Positions 53,091 through 62,234 of a stretch of DNA of 64,000 nucleotides are shown piece by piece (within the stretch, counting starts at the first letter, position 1; each line of letters begins with the position of its first letter). Source of the DNA: Tenrec ecaudatus (taxonomy: Eukaryota; Chordata; Mammalia; Afrosoricida; Tenrecidae). The notes under the pieces were generated by a model. That model saw only the letters and a list, made by a program, of their open reading frames with translations. It was not told the DNA's origin and ran no database searches. The position numbers and the translations under genes were made by a program. The stretch spans positions 68,037,501 to 68,101,500 of the forward strand of contig NC_134534.1 of NCBI RefSeq assembly GCF_050624435.1. The letters are read 5' to 3'.

Positions 53091-54650
53091 TATTGTGTCA
53101 CTGCTCTCTATAGAAGGTTAAATGGAGATGAGGAATATAGGCAAAATTACAAAGAAGCTGATAGTACAGCTGTAGACAATAAGTTAAAATTTTCCATATT
53201 TCTCACTGACTCTTCTCAGCAAAACCTGATACTCTAATATGTCCCGGTGAGTGAAAAAGTTATCTACAATTCAGTGGTTACGCTAAATTCCACTTAAACT
53301 GGTTTGAGATGTAGATCAATTTCTTAAAATTATAGAATATAATATCAACCACTCCATGTATATATTTCTTCATCTTTCTATCCATGAAGAGAGTTTCCTT
53401 TACCTAGCACAGGTAAGGAAAATAATTCTGAGTAAAGTTTTACAAGATGGGATGAATAATTTCTAAGAAACTTAGAAAGTGTATTTATAGTATAACATCA
53501 GATGAGAAAACAAAACTCTGATATGGCAATTTGTACCTTTCTAACTTAGAAAACAAAAACAATTGGAATGAACCCTATTAAATATAACAGCTCTCAATAA
53601 AGACAGCAGTGATTCTTGCAATACCACATCATTATATAATTGACATAGAGAATAATTCATCTCTAGATCTATAGCATATCCTAAAAAATAAAGCCACCCA
53701 CACTATTTGAGTTCAGGACTTTTGACACTGACTAACCAGGGCCATTACAATTCAATTCATTCAGAGGCGCCACCAAGTTCTGCAGCTCCCTGGCTGTCAG
53801 CCAAAATACATAACCTTTGCCCACTGTGTACACTCACATTGCAATAGAAGTAGATACTTAAAAAAAACTAGCAAGTTTTCATCTGGGCCAAAATTTAGAC
53901 GATACATAAAATGTAAACTTACCCACCAAATATAAAAAAATCTTTCTAAACTCAGTCACCTCCAGAAAATTCTTCATTCTTTGAATCTTCTCTCTTCACT
54001 GAAAACAAGCATAATTAAAAGGCAGGTAAACCTTTAAGCTCGAGCAGTAAAAGGAAACTGAAATCATCTGTTAGTCACCTGTGCTTTGTAATCTAGTGAT
54101 ATGAGAGTTTCAATCATTGTGAATAGAGTGACACCCTTTCATAACTACCGCATTGGGGAGCGGACTAATTTACATATTGATCAAGTTAGAAGCTTTTATT
54201 TTATCAATCAAGTTTTAGTTATCAATGATGTTTTAAGAAAATGCAATTTACTTCATTGCCTATCAAGCCAGGTTTTAAAAAGAAATTCTTGAACTTAAAA
54301 TATTGAAAATTTGCAAAATAACATTGACTTTGAGCCACACCTACTTTTTCAACCTGCAGATCTTCTCAACCTGTACAACCTCATGCCCTCCAAAACATAT
54401 GATTTGCATCTATCCCCAAATTAGACACCTCTCTTTTATTTCTAAGTCTCAGTTCAAAGTACTTAATTTCTAGAATATCCTTCTACCTCTATATCTGGTT
54501 GAGTTCAATCAATCCTCTGACAATCACTTGTAAATTTTCCCAGATCCTGACAATTCCAAGGACTCTCCCCTTTCTCCTTGCATTCTCATAATGTAGCTAA
54601 ACTTCTAAGATTTACCTAAATGTGCTGTTATGAAATGTGCTGCCCTAGAT
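53091..54650. other. Unassigned upstream/intronic DNA
   Basis: No exon or repeat recognised; a 63-codon ORF at 54101-54292 has no motif. Confidence 0.35.
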
Positions 54651-54654
54651 TATA

Positions 54655-54858
54655 TCTATGTTATCAGGAGCAAACATGTTATCAGCAAAAAAGAGGAAGA
54701 TTCTCGACAAGGTGAATTGACACGCATGGCTACAACACTGGGCTCAGACATCAGAACAACTGTGAGGATGGTGCGGGACCAGGCAATGTTTTGTTTTATT
54801 GGACATAGGGTTGCCATGAGTCAGAACCAACTGGACAGCTTCGAACAATAACAAGATA
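54655..54858 (+). mobile_element. RTE LINE 3-prime end
   Basis: aagaggaagattctcgacaa, ggatggtgcgggaccaggca, gggttgccatgagtcagaac and caataacaag. Confidence 0.88.
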
Positions 54859-54914
54859 TGTGCTATACATCCTAACTTCAATATCAGTTACTCTAATCCC
54901 ACTTGGGGATGGAC

Positions 54915-55105
54915 CTAACTGAACTTACAGTCGTTGAGTTAATTCTGAATCATAGCAAACTGCCCCTGTGCATTTCTCAGACTGTAACTCTTTATGGGAG
55001 TAGACAGCTTCGTCTTTCTTCCAAAGGGTGGCTGGTGGTCTGGAACTGCTAACCTTGGGGTAAGCAGCCAAACAAATAACCACTATGAAACCAGAACTCC
55101 AATTT
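54915..55105 (-). mobile_element. AfroSINE, antisense
   Basis: tacagtcgttgagttaattc, ttctcagactgtaactcttt, aaggtt-like taaccttggggtaagcagcc. Confidence 0.87.
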
Positions 55106-55164
55106 GGGGATGCATTTTCTATATTATATTAAAACAACTATATCGGTGTAGGTTGGTTCTTAGA

Positions 55165-55440
55165 CTAGACTAGACAAGCAATGGAGAAAGCAGAGATGAA
55201 GGGACCAGAGACACTTCTTCAAGAGATTTCTTCTTCAAACCACATGAAGATCAACCAGGATGAGAAGCTCAGAAGAGTCAAGGATCTTCCTCCAGAGCCA
55301 CAGAGAGAAAGTGTTGCCCTAGGGCCCGTGTCCTGAGGTCAGACTTCTAGCCTCCTACGTGGTGAGAAAACAAATTTCTGTTTGTTAAAGTCACTTATTT
55401 GTAGTATTTCAACTATGGTACTGCTAGATAAGTAAGACGT
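55165..55440 (+). mobile_element. MLT1-like MaLR LTR, 3-prime half
   Basis: acttctagcctcctacgtgg, tttctgtttgttaaagtcac, ggtactgctagataagtaag: the closing half of an ancient eutherian MaLR LTR. Confidence 0.78.
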
Positions 55441-56009
55441 GTCTTTAAAATAAAGTTGTCTTCGTCTCCCCCATGGTCATGAGCCTCTAAAAAGTAGACT
55501 GGTTTACTCATTCATAACAAACTCCCACAGAAACCCCCACAATATGCCTAACACAGTATTTTGCATGTTACAGGCAGATAATAGATGACTGATAAGTATA
55601 ACTAAACGGAATATGAGAATCCTTGGTCTTTTTTCTAAGAAAGGAACTTAAGATTCAACTCACACTGATAAAACTTAACCCTCTGACTAGTTTTAGGTCT
55701 CATAGGCCTAAATCTCTCTTCTGGTCTTAATCCACATATACAGTTCTCTAAAGATTTCTTTACTGGTATATCACACAATAACAACTTTGAGCTTGTCTAA
55801 ACCAAGGTCACTATCAAACTTCTCTTCCTGCTTGCCTCCCAGTGCCTCCTTGTGTAATCCTACCAAGTAACTCCTTTTTTTAATCATTTGCTTGGTCTAT
55901 TTTTCCATCTGTCAAATGGAGGAAAATCAAAATGGAAAGCATAAGGGAATTTTTTCTTAAGGGAATTTTATCTTAAGATAAAAAAGAGATAAGGGATAAA
56001 AAAAGTTGC
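55441..56009. other. Unassigned DNA
   Basis: tttttccatctgtcaaatgg near 55900 hints at a MIR; otherwise nothing. Confidence 0.35.
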
Positions 56010-56745
56010 TGTAGGTAAACAAGCGGCCATCAAGCTCAAAAGCAACAAAGCCCACATGGAAGCACACCAGCCTGTGCAATCACGAGGTGTCGAAGGGATC
56101 AGGTATCAGACATCATCAGAACAAAAAATCTTATCATAGTGAATAAGGCGGGGAGTGCGGAGTGGAGACCAAAAGCCCATTTGTAGGTCACTGGATATCC
56201 CCTCACAGAAGGGTCTCGGAGAGGAGACAAACCAGTCAGGGTGCAATGTACCAACAATGAAAATTACAACTTTCTTCTAGTACCTAAATGCTTCCTCCCT
56301 CCCGGCCCCCACTATCATGATCCCAATTCTACCTTGAAAGTCTGACTAGACCAGAGGATGTACAGACAGGAACTGGAAACACAGGGAAGCCAGGGCGGAT
56401 GATCCCTTCAGAACCAGTGGTGTGAATGGCGATAATAGGAGGGTGGAGGGAGGGTGGGTTGGAAAGGGGGAACCAATTACAAGGATCTACATGTGACCTC
56501 CTCCCTGGGGGGTGGACAACAGAAAAGTGGGTGAAGGGAGACGTTGGACGGCTCAAGATATGACAAAATAATAATTTATAAACTATCAAGGGTTCATGAG
56601 GGAGGGGGTAACGGGGAGGGAAGGGAGAAAATGAGGACCTGATGCCAGGGGCTTAAGTGGAGAGCAAATGTTTTGAGAATAATGAGGGCAATTAATGTAC
56701 AAAAGTGCTTTACACAATTGATGTATGTATGGATTGTAATGAATG
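56010..56745 (+). mobile_element. Afrotherian L1 3-prime end lacking its usual last 40 bp
   Basis: Runs from gtaaacaagcggccatcaag to gatgtatgtatggattgtaa, then departs from the family and reads gaatgccattgattatactc and an AATAAA at about 56794 instead. Confidence 0.83.
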
Positions 56746-56849
56746 CCATTGATTATACTCTTTGAGTTGTGTAACCGTTACTGAAATTTTTTTAATAAAG
56801 GGCATATTGCTTATATCCACATATACAGAAGGAATGCTTTATATGATCA

Positions 56850-57115
56850 TTTCAGACTTGGGAAGGATGGCATAGTGGATGCAGTCCACTTGGGATGCTA
56901 ACCCCAAGGTCAGTAGTTCGAAACCACCGGCCTCTTCGTAGAAGAAAGACAAGGCTTTCTGCTCCCATAAAAAGTACATCTCTGAAACCCACAGGGGCTG
57001 TTCTACCCTGTCCTAGGGTCACTTAGGAGTCCCACAAGAGCATTCTACCCTGTCTTACAGGGTCACTATGAGTCAGAATTGACTCAATGGCAGGGAATTT
57101 GGTTTTTTGAGTTTG
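56850..57115 (+). mobile_element. AfroSINE with internal duplication of its 3-prime part
   Basis: gatggcatagtggatgcagt, gtcagtagttcgaaaccacc, then two versions of the gttctaccctgtccta / attctaccctgtcttac block (about 57000 and 57043) before actatgagtcagaattgact. Confidence 0.85.
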
Positions 57116-57274
57116 CCAATAAAAGTGCATTTTTAAAACCCATGATAAAAACAGATGACATTTAAGAAATATGGCATATAAAACTGATAATTTGTAAAAG
57201 ACAGTTAAAAAGTAATTAGTCAATACCTTTTTCTTCTGTAATATAAGTAAACATGCTGAATGCTAAAAATGTTT

Positions 57275-57905
57275 GTCTCATTGGACATCCCCTCACAAGG
57301 AAGGGACCAGTCAGCCAGGGTACAGTGTAGCACCAACGAAACATACAATATATTCCTCTAGTTCCTTAATGCTTCCTCCCTCACCCCCACGCCCTACCCC
57401 AACTATCATGACCCTAGTTCTACTTTACAAATCTGGTTAGACCAGAGCACGTACTCTGGTACCAGTAAGAGCTCTCAACACAGAGAATCCAGGATAGATA
57501 AACCCCTCAGGAACAGTATTGGGAGTATTCCTACCATGAGGGTAAGGCGGGGTGAAGAAAGGGGGAAACAATTGCAATCATAGATGTATAACCACTCCAC
57601 TCCTCACCCCCAGGGGGACGGAACAACAGAAACATGGGTGAAGGGAAACCTGGGTGAAGCGATTGGTCAAAAATAGGAAATAATTATAATTTATCAAGGG
57701 TTCACAAGGGTGGAAGGGTGGGTGAGGAAGGGAAAAAAGAGAAGCTGATATCAAGGGCTCAAATAGAAAGAAAACGTTTTGAAAAGGATGACAGCAACTT
57801 GTAACCACTTTGCCACTGGGGTTCCACTTGATAACAAATGTACAAATGTGCTCCATACATTGGATGTACAGATTGTTACAAGAGCTATAAGAGCCCCCAA
57901 GAAAA
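57275..57905 (+). mobile_element. Afrotherian L1 3-prime end
   Basis: cattggacatcccctcacaa to ataagagcccccaagaaaat. A 37-bp foreign piece, ttgccactggggttcc, lies at about 57796-57832 and resembles an AfroSINE head in reverse. Confidence 0.85.
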
Positions 57906-58068
57906 TGGGGGGTAGGGTGTGGGAGGGGATAAAGGGGAGCTGATATCAGAGTTCAAGAAGCAAGAAAATGTTTTGAAACTGATGGTAGAAATTGTTCAAT
58001 TATGCTTGATCTCATGGAACTATGGATTATTACAGTATCTGTAAAACCTCCCAATAAACTGATTTGTT
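57906..58068 (+). mobile_element. Older L1 3-prime tail, directly following
   Basis: gaggggataaaggggagctg, gaaaatgttttgaaactgat to acctcccaataaactgattt. Confidence 0.78.
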
Positions 58069-58077
58069 TTGTGGTTT

Positions 58078-58240
58078 ATTTTTTTTAACATTTTATTAGG
58101 GGCTCATACAACTCTTATCACAATCCATATATATACATACATCAATTGTATAAAGCACATCTGTACATTCTTTGCCCTAATCATTTTCAAAGCACCCGCT
58201 CTCCACTTAAACCCTTTGCATCAGGTCCTCTTTTTTTTTT
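58078..58240 (-). mobile_element. Afrotherian L1 3-prime tail, antisense
   Basis: aacattttattaggggctca to aaccctttgcatcaggtcct; bracketed by aactgatttgttt/aactggtttgttt, a likely target duplication in the previous tail. Confidence 0.87.
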
Positions 58241-58324
58241 AACTGGTTTGTTTAAAAAGTTTGTCTCACATTTTAAAACTATAAGTATCCAATGTGTTGA
58301 TTTTTCATTTGTTAAAAAAAAAGA

Positions 58325-58852
58325 GGTAGACAGGGTGCAGTGTAGCAATGATGAAACATAACAACTTTCCACTAGTTCCTAAATGCCCCCTCCCCACTAT
58401 CATAATCGCAATTCTACCTTACAAGACTGGCTAGACCAGAAGATGTACACTGGTACAGATAGGAACTGGAAACACAGGGACTCCAGGACAGATGATCCCT
58501 TCAGGGCCAGTGGTGAGAGTGGCGGTACTGGGAGAGTCCAAGGAGAGTGGTGTGGAGAGGGGGAACTGATTACAAGGATCTACATATACAAGGATCTACT
58601 TCCTCCCTGAAGGATGGACAACAGAACAGTGGGTGAAGGGAGACGTCCGATAGTGTAAGATATGACAAAATAATAATTTATAAATTATCAAGAGTTCATA
58701 AGGGAGGGGAGAGCAGGGAGGGAGAGGGAATTGATGCCAGGGGCTTACGTGGAGAGCAAATGTTTTGAGAATAATGAGAATAACGAATGTACAAATGTGC
58801 ATTATACAATTGATGTATACATGGAGTCCCCAATAAAATTATTTTTTTTAAA
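58325..58852 (+). mobile_element. Afrotherian L1 3-prime end
   Basis: gtagacagggtgcagtgtag to gagtccccaataaaattatt. Confidence 0.87.
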
Positions 58853-59159
58853 AAGGGCTGGAGAGATGAACACTTCATTTGGGGCTACAATTGTTATTTA
58901 AGAGCTGAACATTTTGTAATAGATAAAGTATACCTTTGCAAATTTTTAATTAGGGAGTGGTAGTTAACACTAGGGCCAAATGGCTGGATAGTTTAAAAAA
59001 AGGTTTTGTTAAAGAAAATAAGTCCCATATAGCTGAGGCACAAACTCTCCCACGTGTGGATTTAGTTGTCAGGGACAGCCAATTACCCTTTGGTTAGTGT
59101 CCCCCCATGGACGCCAAATGCTGGTCATGAGTCAGATAGGAACAAGGCTCCAAACTCAG
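58853..59159. other. Unassigned DNA upstream of the CpG island
   Basis: No feature named. Confidence 0.35.
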
Positions 59160-59470
59160 ACATTTCATGTACTCTGTAATCTGGACGTCTTTAAGCTTAT
59201 TTTGTAAAATGGGGATTATTAGTGCCTAATTCTTTTTTTTCTTTTTTTTCCAGGAGAGAGCGTGAACACAGTTCCCCACTACCACAAATTATGCAGATGA
59301 GTTTCCCACATTTGGAGAAATTGCAGGGGCCAGCACCTCGGGAGTGCAAGGGATAAGCCTCGCCCTGGGAAAACCACCTCCGTGAACATGGTCTCTCCCC
59401 TGCCAGGTAAACATGAGTGCCTAATTCTGAAAGCTGTGGTTAGAGTTAAATGAGATTAAACAACCCCTTA
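59160..59470 (-). mobile_element. MIR SINE split by the U1 retropseudogene
   Basis: ttattttgtaaaatggggat before the insert and gttaaatgagattaaacaac after it are MIR phrases in order. Confidence 0.6.
59251..59414 (-). pseudogene. RNU1 (pseudogene): U1 snRNA retropseudogene, full length
   Basis: On the minus strand the sequence follows U1 snRNA over its whole 164 nt: tttacctggcaggggagaga, ggtggttttcccagggcgag, cataatttgtggtagtgggg, to the 3-prime end. A poly(A) tail (T run 59233-59250 on plus) follows. An exact 13-bp duplication agtgcctaattct (59221-59233 and 59416-59428) flanks it, so LINE machinery inserted it. The 5-prime splice-site pairing region reads ATGTTTACCTG instead of ATACTTACCTG, and no U1 promoter elements lie upstream. 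The insertion site is a MIR. Confidence 0.95.
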
Positions 59471-59479
59471 GCATCACTC

Positions 59480-59690
59480 AAATTCATTGGCATCTAGTCG
59501 ATGCCCACGCAGAACGGGCCTAAGTGTCGTAGTTGAACTAACTCTGCGGAGTTCCCAAGAATGTAAATTCCTTATGGGAGTAGAAAGCCCATCCCTCTCT
59601 GTAGAAGGGCTAGTAGTTTCGAACTGTTGACCTTTGAGATCGCAGTCCAAAGGGTAACCACTAGGAGCCCCGGGCGCCTCACTTAGCACC
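59480..59690 (-). mobile_element. AfroSINE, antisense, at the edge of the CpG island
   Basis: tggcatctagtcgatgccca, tgggagtagaaagcccatcc, aaccactaggagccccgggc. Confidence 0.85.
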
Positions 59691-60079
59691 ACTAGTAAGC
59701 TCTAAGTAAGCATTACTCACGGCCACTTATTTTGAAAGGTAAGAGCTAAGCAGGCTACCCCTCCCCCTCGCCGCCCCACCCCGCCCCACCCCACCCCACC
59801 CCATCCCCAATTTCCTGACAGCCTGACAGGCCATCCATTCCAGATTCCAGCCTTCAAGCACTAACCCCTAACCTGCCTGCCCCTAGCAGGAAGACAGGAT
59901 TTCCCAGATGATAATTTAGTCTCGTGCTCAACTGGAGGACATCGCCTCCCTGGACACAAACTTCTGTGAAGGAATGAAGCCCAGCGAGAGGCGCCGGCGC
60001 GCCACCAAGCCGAGACCGCCCGGCCCCCGGCCACCTCACGCCGCGCGCGGGAGAACGCCCGACGGCGGCGGCGCGCGGG

Positions 60080-60089
60080 GTCACGTGAC
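60080..60089. promoter_or_regulatory. Palindromic E-box GTCACGTGAC (CLEAR/USF type), distal copy
   Basis: A perfect 10-bp palindrome equal to the published CLEAR consensus bound by TFEB/TFE3/MITF and also by USF. It runs into TGACGTC, a CRE-like half, at 60086-60092. Confidence 0.7.
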
Positions 60090-60093
60090 GTCC

Positions 60094-60169
60094 CGCCCCG
60101 CCCCCGGCCGCTCGCCCCGCCCCCGGCCGCTCGCCCCGCCCCCGGCCGCTCGCCCCGCCCCCGGCCGCT
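60094..60169. repeat. Four exact 19-bp tandem repeats carrying GC boxes
   Basis: The unit CGCCCCGCCCCCGGCCGCT occurs at 60094, 60113, 60132 and 60151 with no mismatch. Each unit carries an Sp1/KLF-type GC box, making a homotypic cluster about 130-200 bp upstream of the LACTB2 ATG. Confidence 0.95.
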
Positions 60170-60194
60170 CCTCTCCCGGCGCCGCCCGCGCGGC

Positions 60195-60204
60195 GTCACG
60201 TGAC
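60195..60204. promoter_or_regulatory. Palindromic E-box GTCACGTGAC, proximal copy
   Basis: A second perfect copy of the same palindrome 91 bp upstream of the LACTB2 ATG. The two copies bracket the 19-bp GC-box array. Confidence 0.7.
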
Positions 60205-60295
60205 CGCTGCCCCCAGCGCCGCCCCTCCTCACCCGCCCTGCCCGCCCGCCGGTCGCTGTCATTTCGGGAGTTGGGCTCTTGAGGCTCCGACTGAG

Positions 60296-60417
60296 ATGGC
60301 CGCCACTCTCCAGCGTATTGAACGGCTGTCCAATCGCGTGGTCCGCGTGCTGGGCTGTAACCCGGGTCCCATGACCCTGCAGGGCACGAACACCTACCTG
60401 GTGGGGACCGGCCCCAG
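60296..60417 (+). CDS. LACTB2: LACTB2 exon 1 (N terminus of endoribonuclease LACTB2)
   Basis: LACTB2 is a metallo-beta-lactamase-fold endoribonuclease of the mitochondrial matrix that cuts single-stranded RNA. Exon 1 encodes [20 protein letters not shown], then [20 protein letters not shown], nearly identical to the human start. It gives 40 codons plus AG, followed by the donor gtaaag at 60418, so Arg41 is split AG|R as in the human GTGPRR. The catalytic HxHxDH motif is in later exons outside the window; exon 2 was looked for up to 64000 and not seen. The ATG lies in a CpG island, in the context GAGATGG. It is divergent from XKR9. Confidence 0.95.
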
Positions 60418-60599
60418 GTAAAGTCCCACCCAGCCCCACACCATACTCGGCGGGGGTGCTGGCGGCTGCGGCTTCGAGGTGCGCGCGGGAGCGCCTGTCC
60501 CGGGCCCGGCAATCCCAGCTTGGCCTAACGTGGACGCCCGGATCCTGGAAGTCCGCTAGACCGGGACTACCCTGGTGGGGACCTGCCTACAGGCCCCTT

Positions 60600-60780
60600 G
60601 CCGCGGGCTCGTGGCGACACCGTAGCGCAGCGTAGAACTGCCCGTAGTTTCCAAGGTTGTAAATCTTTATGGGAGCAGAGTAGCATACCTTTATTCCTCC
60701 ACTACTGACCTTTGGATTAAAAATTCATCAGCCCCACCAATTTAAATACTGCGCCACAAAGGCTCGAGCTACAACTATCT
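60600..60780 (-). mobile_element. AfroSINE, antisense, in LACTB2 intron 1
   Basis: gtttccaaggttgtaaatct, tgggagcagagtagcatacc, actgcgccacaaaggctcga. Confidence 0.82.
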
Positions 60781-61284
60781 AATGGCAGAAGGAAGGAGCA
60801 GAACTCCTCACTTGCAGTTTTTAAAAGTCAGTTTACTTTGCTTGGTGTTTTGCAAAGTCAGGGTGAGCGTCCTTAAACTGTTGAAAGGTCAGGATCGCCT
60901 ACGATGTTGTTTTGTTTTGTCTTGTTTTAACTTGGCTCCTCACCTAACTGGTGCCATGCCCAGAGTCACTTCACAAAAGTGATTTATGAGACAAAGGCCG
61001 TTTTCTTAACTCAGCAGCAGAGGGCAGAGTTTCCTTTCCAGTTGCTTGCGTTTGTATGTCAGAAAGGGGTCCTTGTTTGGCCCCTTGGAAGGAGGAGGTG
61101 ACCATTGCTAATTTGGGCTTTTAGGAAACCTGTCAATTTCTTAGAAAATATTCCTCTTGGTCAGCTGTATTCTGTTTCAGTGGAATTGTACAGAAATGCT
61201 GTCGTTTACTGCATAGCATGTCTTAGGCCTCGAGCACCTTTTGTGTATGTAACCTTTAGTATACTCTATTGCCATAATTTCATT
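60781..61284. other. LACTB2 intron 1, nothing recognised
   Basis: Short ORFs without motifs; no LACTB2 exon 2 sequence. Confidence 0.4.
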
Positions 61285-61440
61285 CTGACTCATAGCAACC
61301 CATTATGGGATTCCGAGCGAGCTGTACGCAGACAACCTCATCTTTTTCCTTACAGCGCAACAGGTTTTGAACAGGTGACCTGGTTAGCAGCCGAAGGCTT
61401 ACCTGACAGCACCACCAACCTCCCTAGCCAGACATGCTGC
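61285..61440 (-). mobile_element. AfroSINE, antisense, in LACTB2 intron 1
   Basis: ctgactcatagcaacccatt, ctggttagcagccgaaggct, cagcaccaccaacctcccta. Confidence 0.8.
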
Positions 61441-62234
61441 CTCCTTGTGTTAGAGAGGAGAGCTGTCCCATAAGAACTGCTCACCGGAAGTTACTTTCTC
61501 CGTGCCTCTGGGGGAGGGGTTTGAATGACCAACATTTAAGGTAGTAGATGAGGGCGAACCACTAGGGCCACCCAAGGACACCCCCCTCCTCTATAGCACG
61601 GCATAAAAAGTAAGATAGACTGCCTCTTGAGCACGGAGTTTAGTTGTACAATCAAGACACTACCGTGAACAAAATATAGGTGATTGCTAAGTACAGTTTA
61701 TTGATTTTTAATTTGTTTTTAGTATCTTTTTCCAGGAAATCAGAATTTTGGAAGCACCAGAATAGAAGGGATTTGTCAGTCATCCAAAGGGTTAAGTCCA
61801 GAGTAATCAAGTCCAGGCCAAGTAGAAACAAGCTCTTTAGCCTTGGTCAGAATCTGGGAGATAGAGCATTAATGAGGGGGGCGTGGCGAGGGCAGGGTGG
61901 CATGAGGTGTGGCAAAAATGTTTCGCTGGGACACATACACTAGTGTTAATAAAGCCAGAGGAATTTACTCTCTAAAGCCAATACTGGAAATGATCATTAC
62001 ATAAAGTCAAAATTACTCTAGACAGTCTCGGGAAAACACCATGGTGGAGATCAGTAAATTCTCTCTCTCAGTAAGTTCAAACAACCTGCTCTTCCAGCAT
62101 TTGAACATATGACTGCTTCTGTTCAAAAGATGTAGATATTGCCTTTTATTTAGGGGCTCTGTGATGTGATAAATACATACTACCTCCTGGTCTGTGTGCA
62201 AGGTCCCCAGGAGCAGAGTTTTCTGCTGTTCCCG
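61441..62234. other. LACTB2 intron 1, nothing recognised
   Basis: No exon or repeat named; gaggggggcgtggcgagggc near 61875 is a small GC-rich patch. Confidence 0.35.

Larger units (their letters stand above)
59750..60550. promoter_or_regulatory. CpG-island promoter of LACTB2, probably shared with divergent XKR9 transcription
   Basis: This is the only strongly GC- and CpG-rich stretch in the window. It surrounds the LACTB2 start and contains repeated GC boxes (CCCCGCCC), two CACGTG palindromes and no obvious TATA box. In human a divergent transcript starts at the same promoter. The bidirectional role here is inference from the head-to-head gene order. Confidence 0.8.

Noticed and set aside
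59861-60439. 192-codon minus-strand ORF and two companions across the CpG island
   Set aside because: Arg/Gly/Pro-rich composition follows from GC-rich promoter DNA and the 19-bp repeats; the real gene here is LACTB2 exon 1 on plus.
61105-61473. 122-codon plus-strand ORF in LACTB2 intron 1
   Set aside because: Half of it is a reversed AfroSINE; no LACTB2 similarity.
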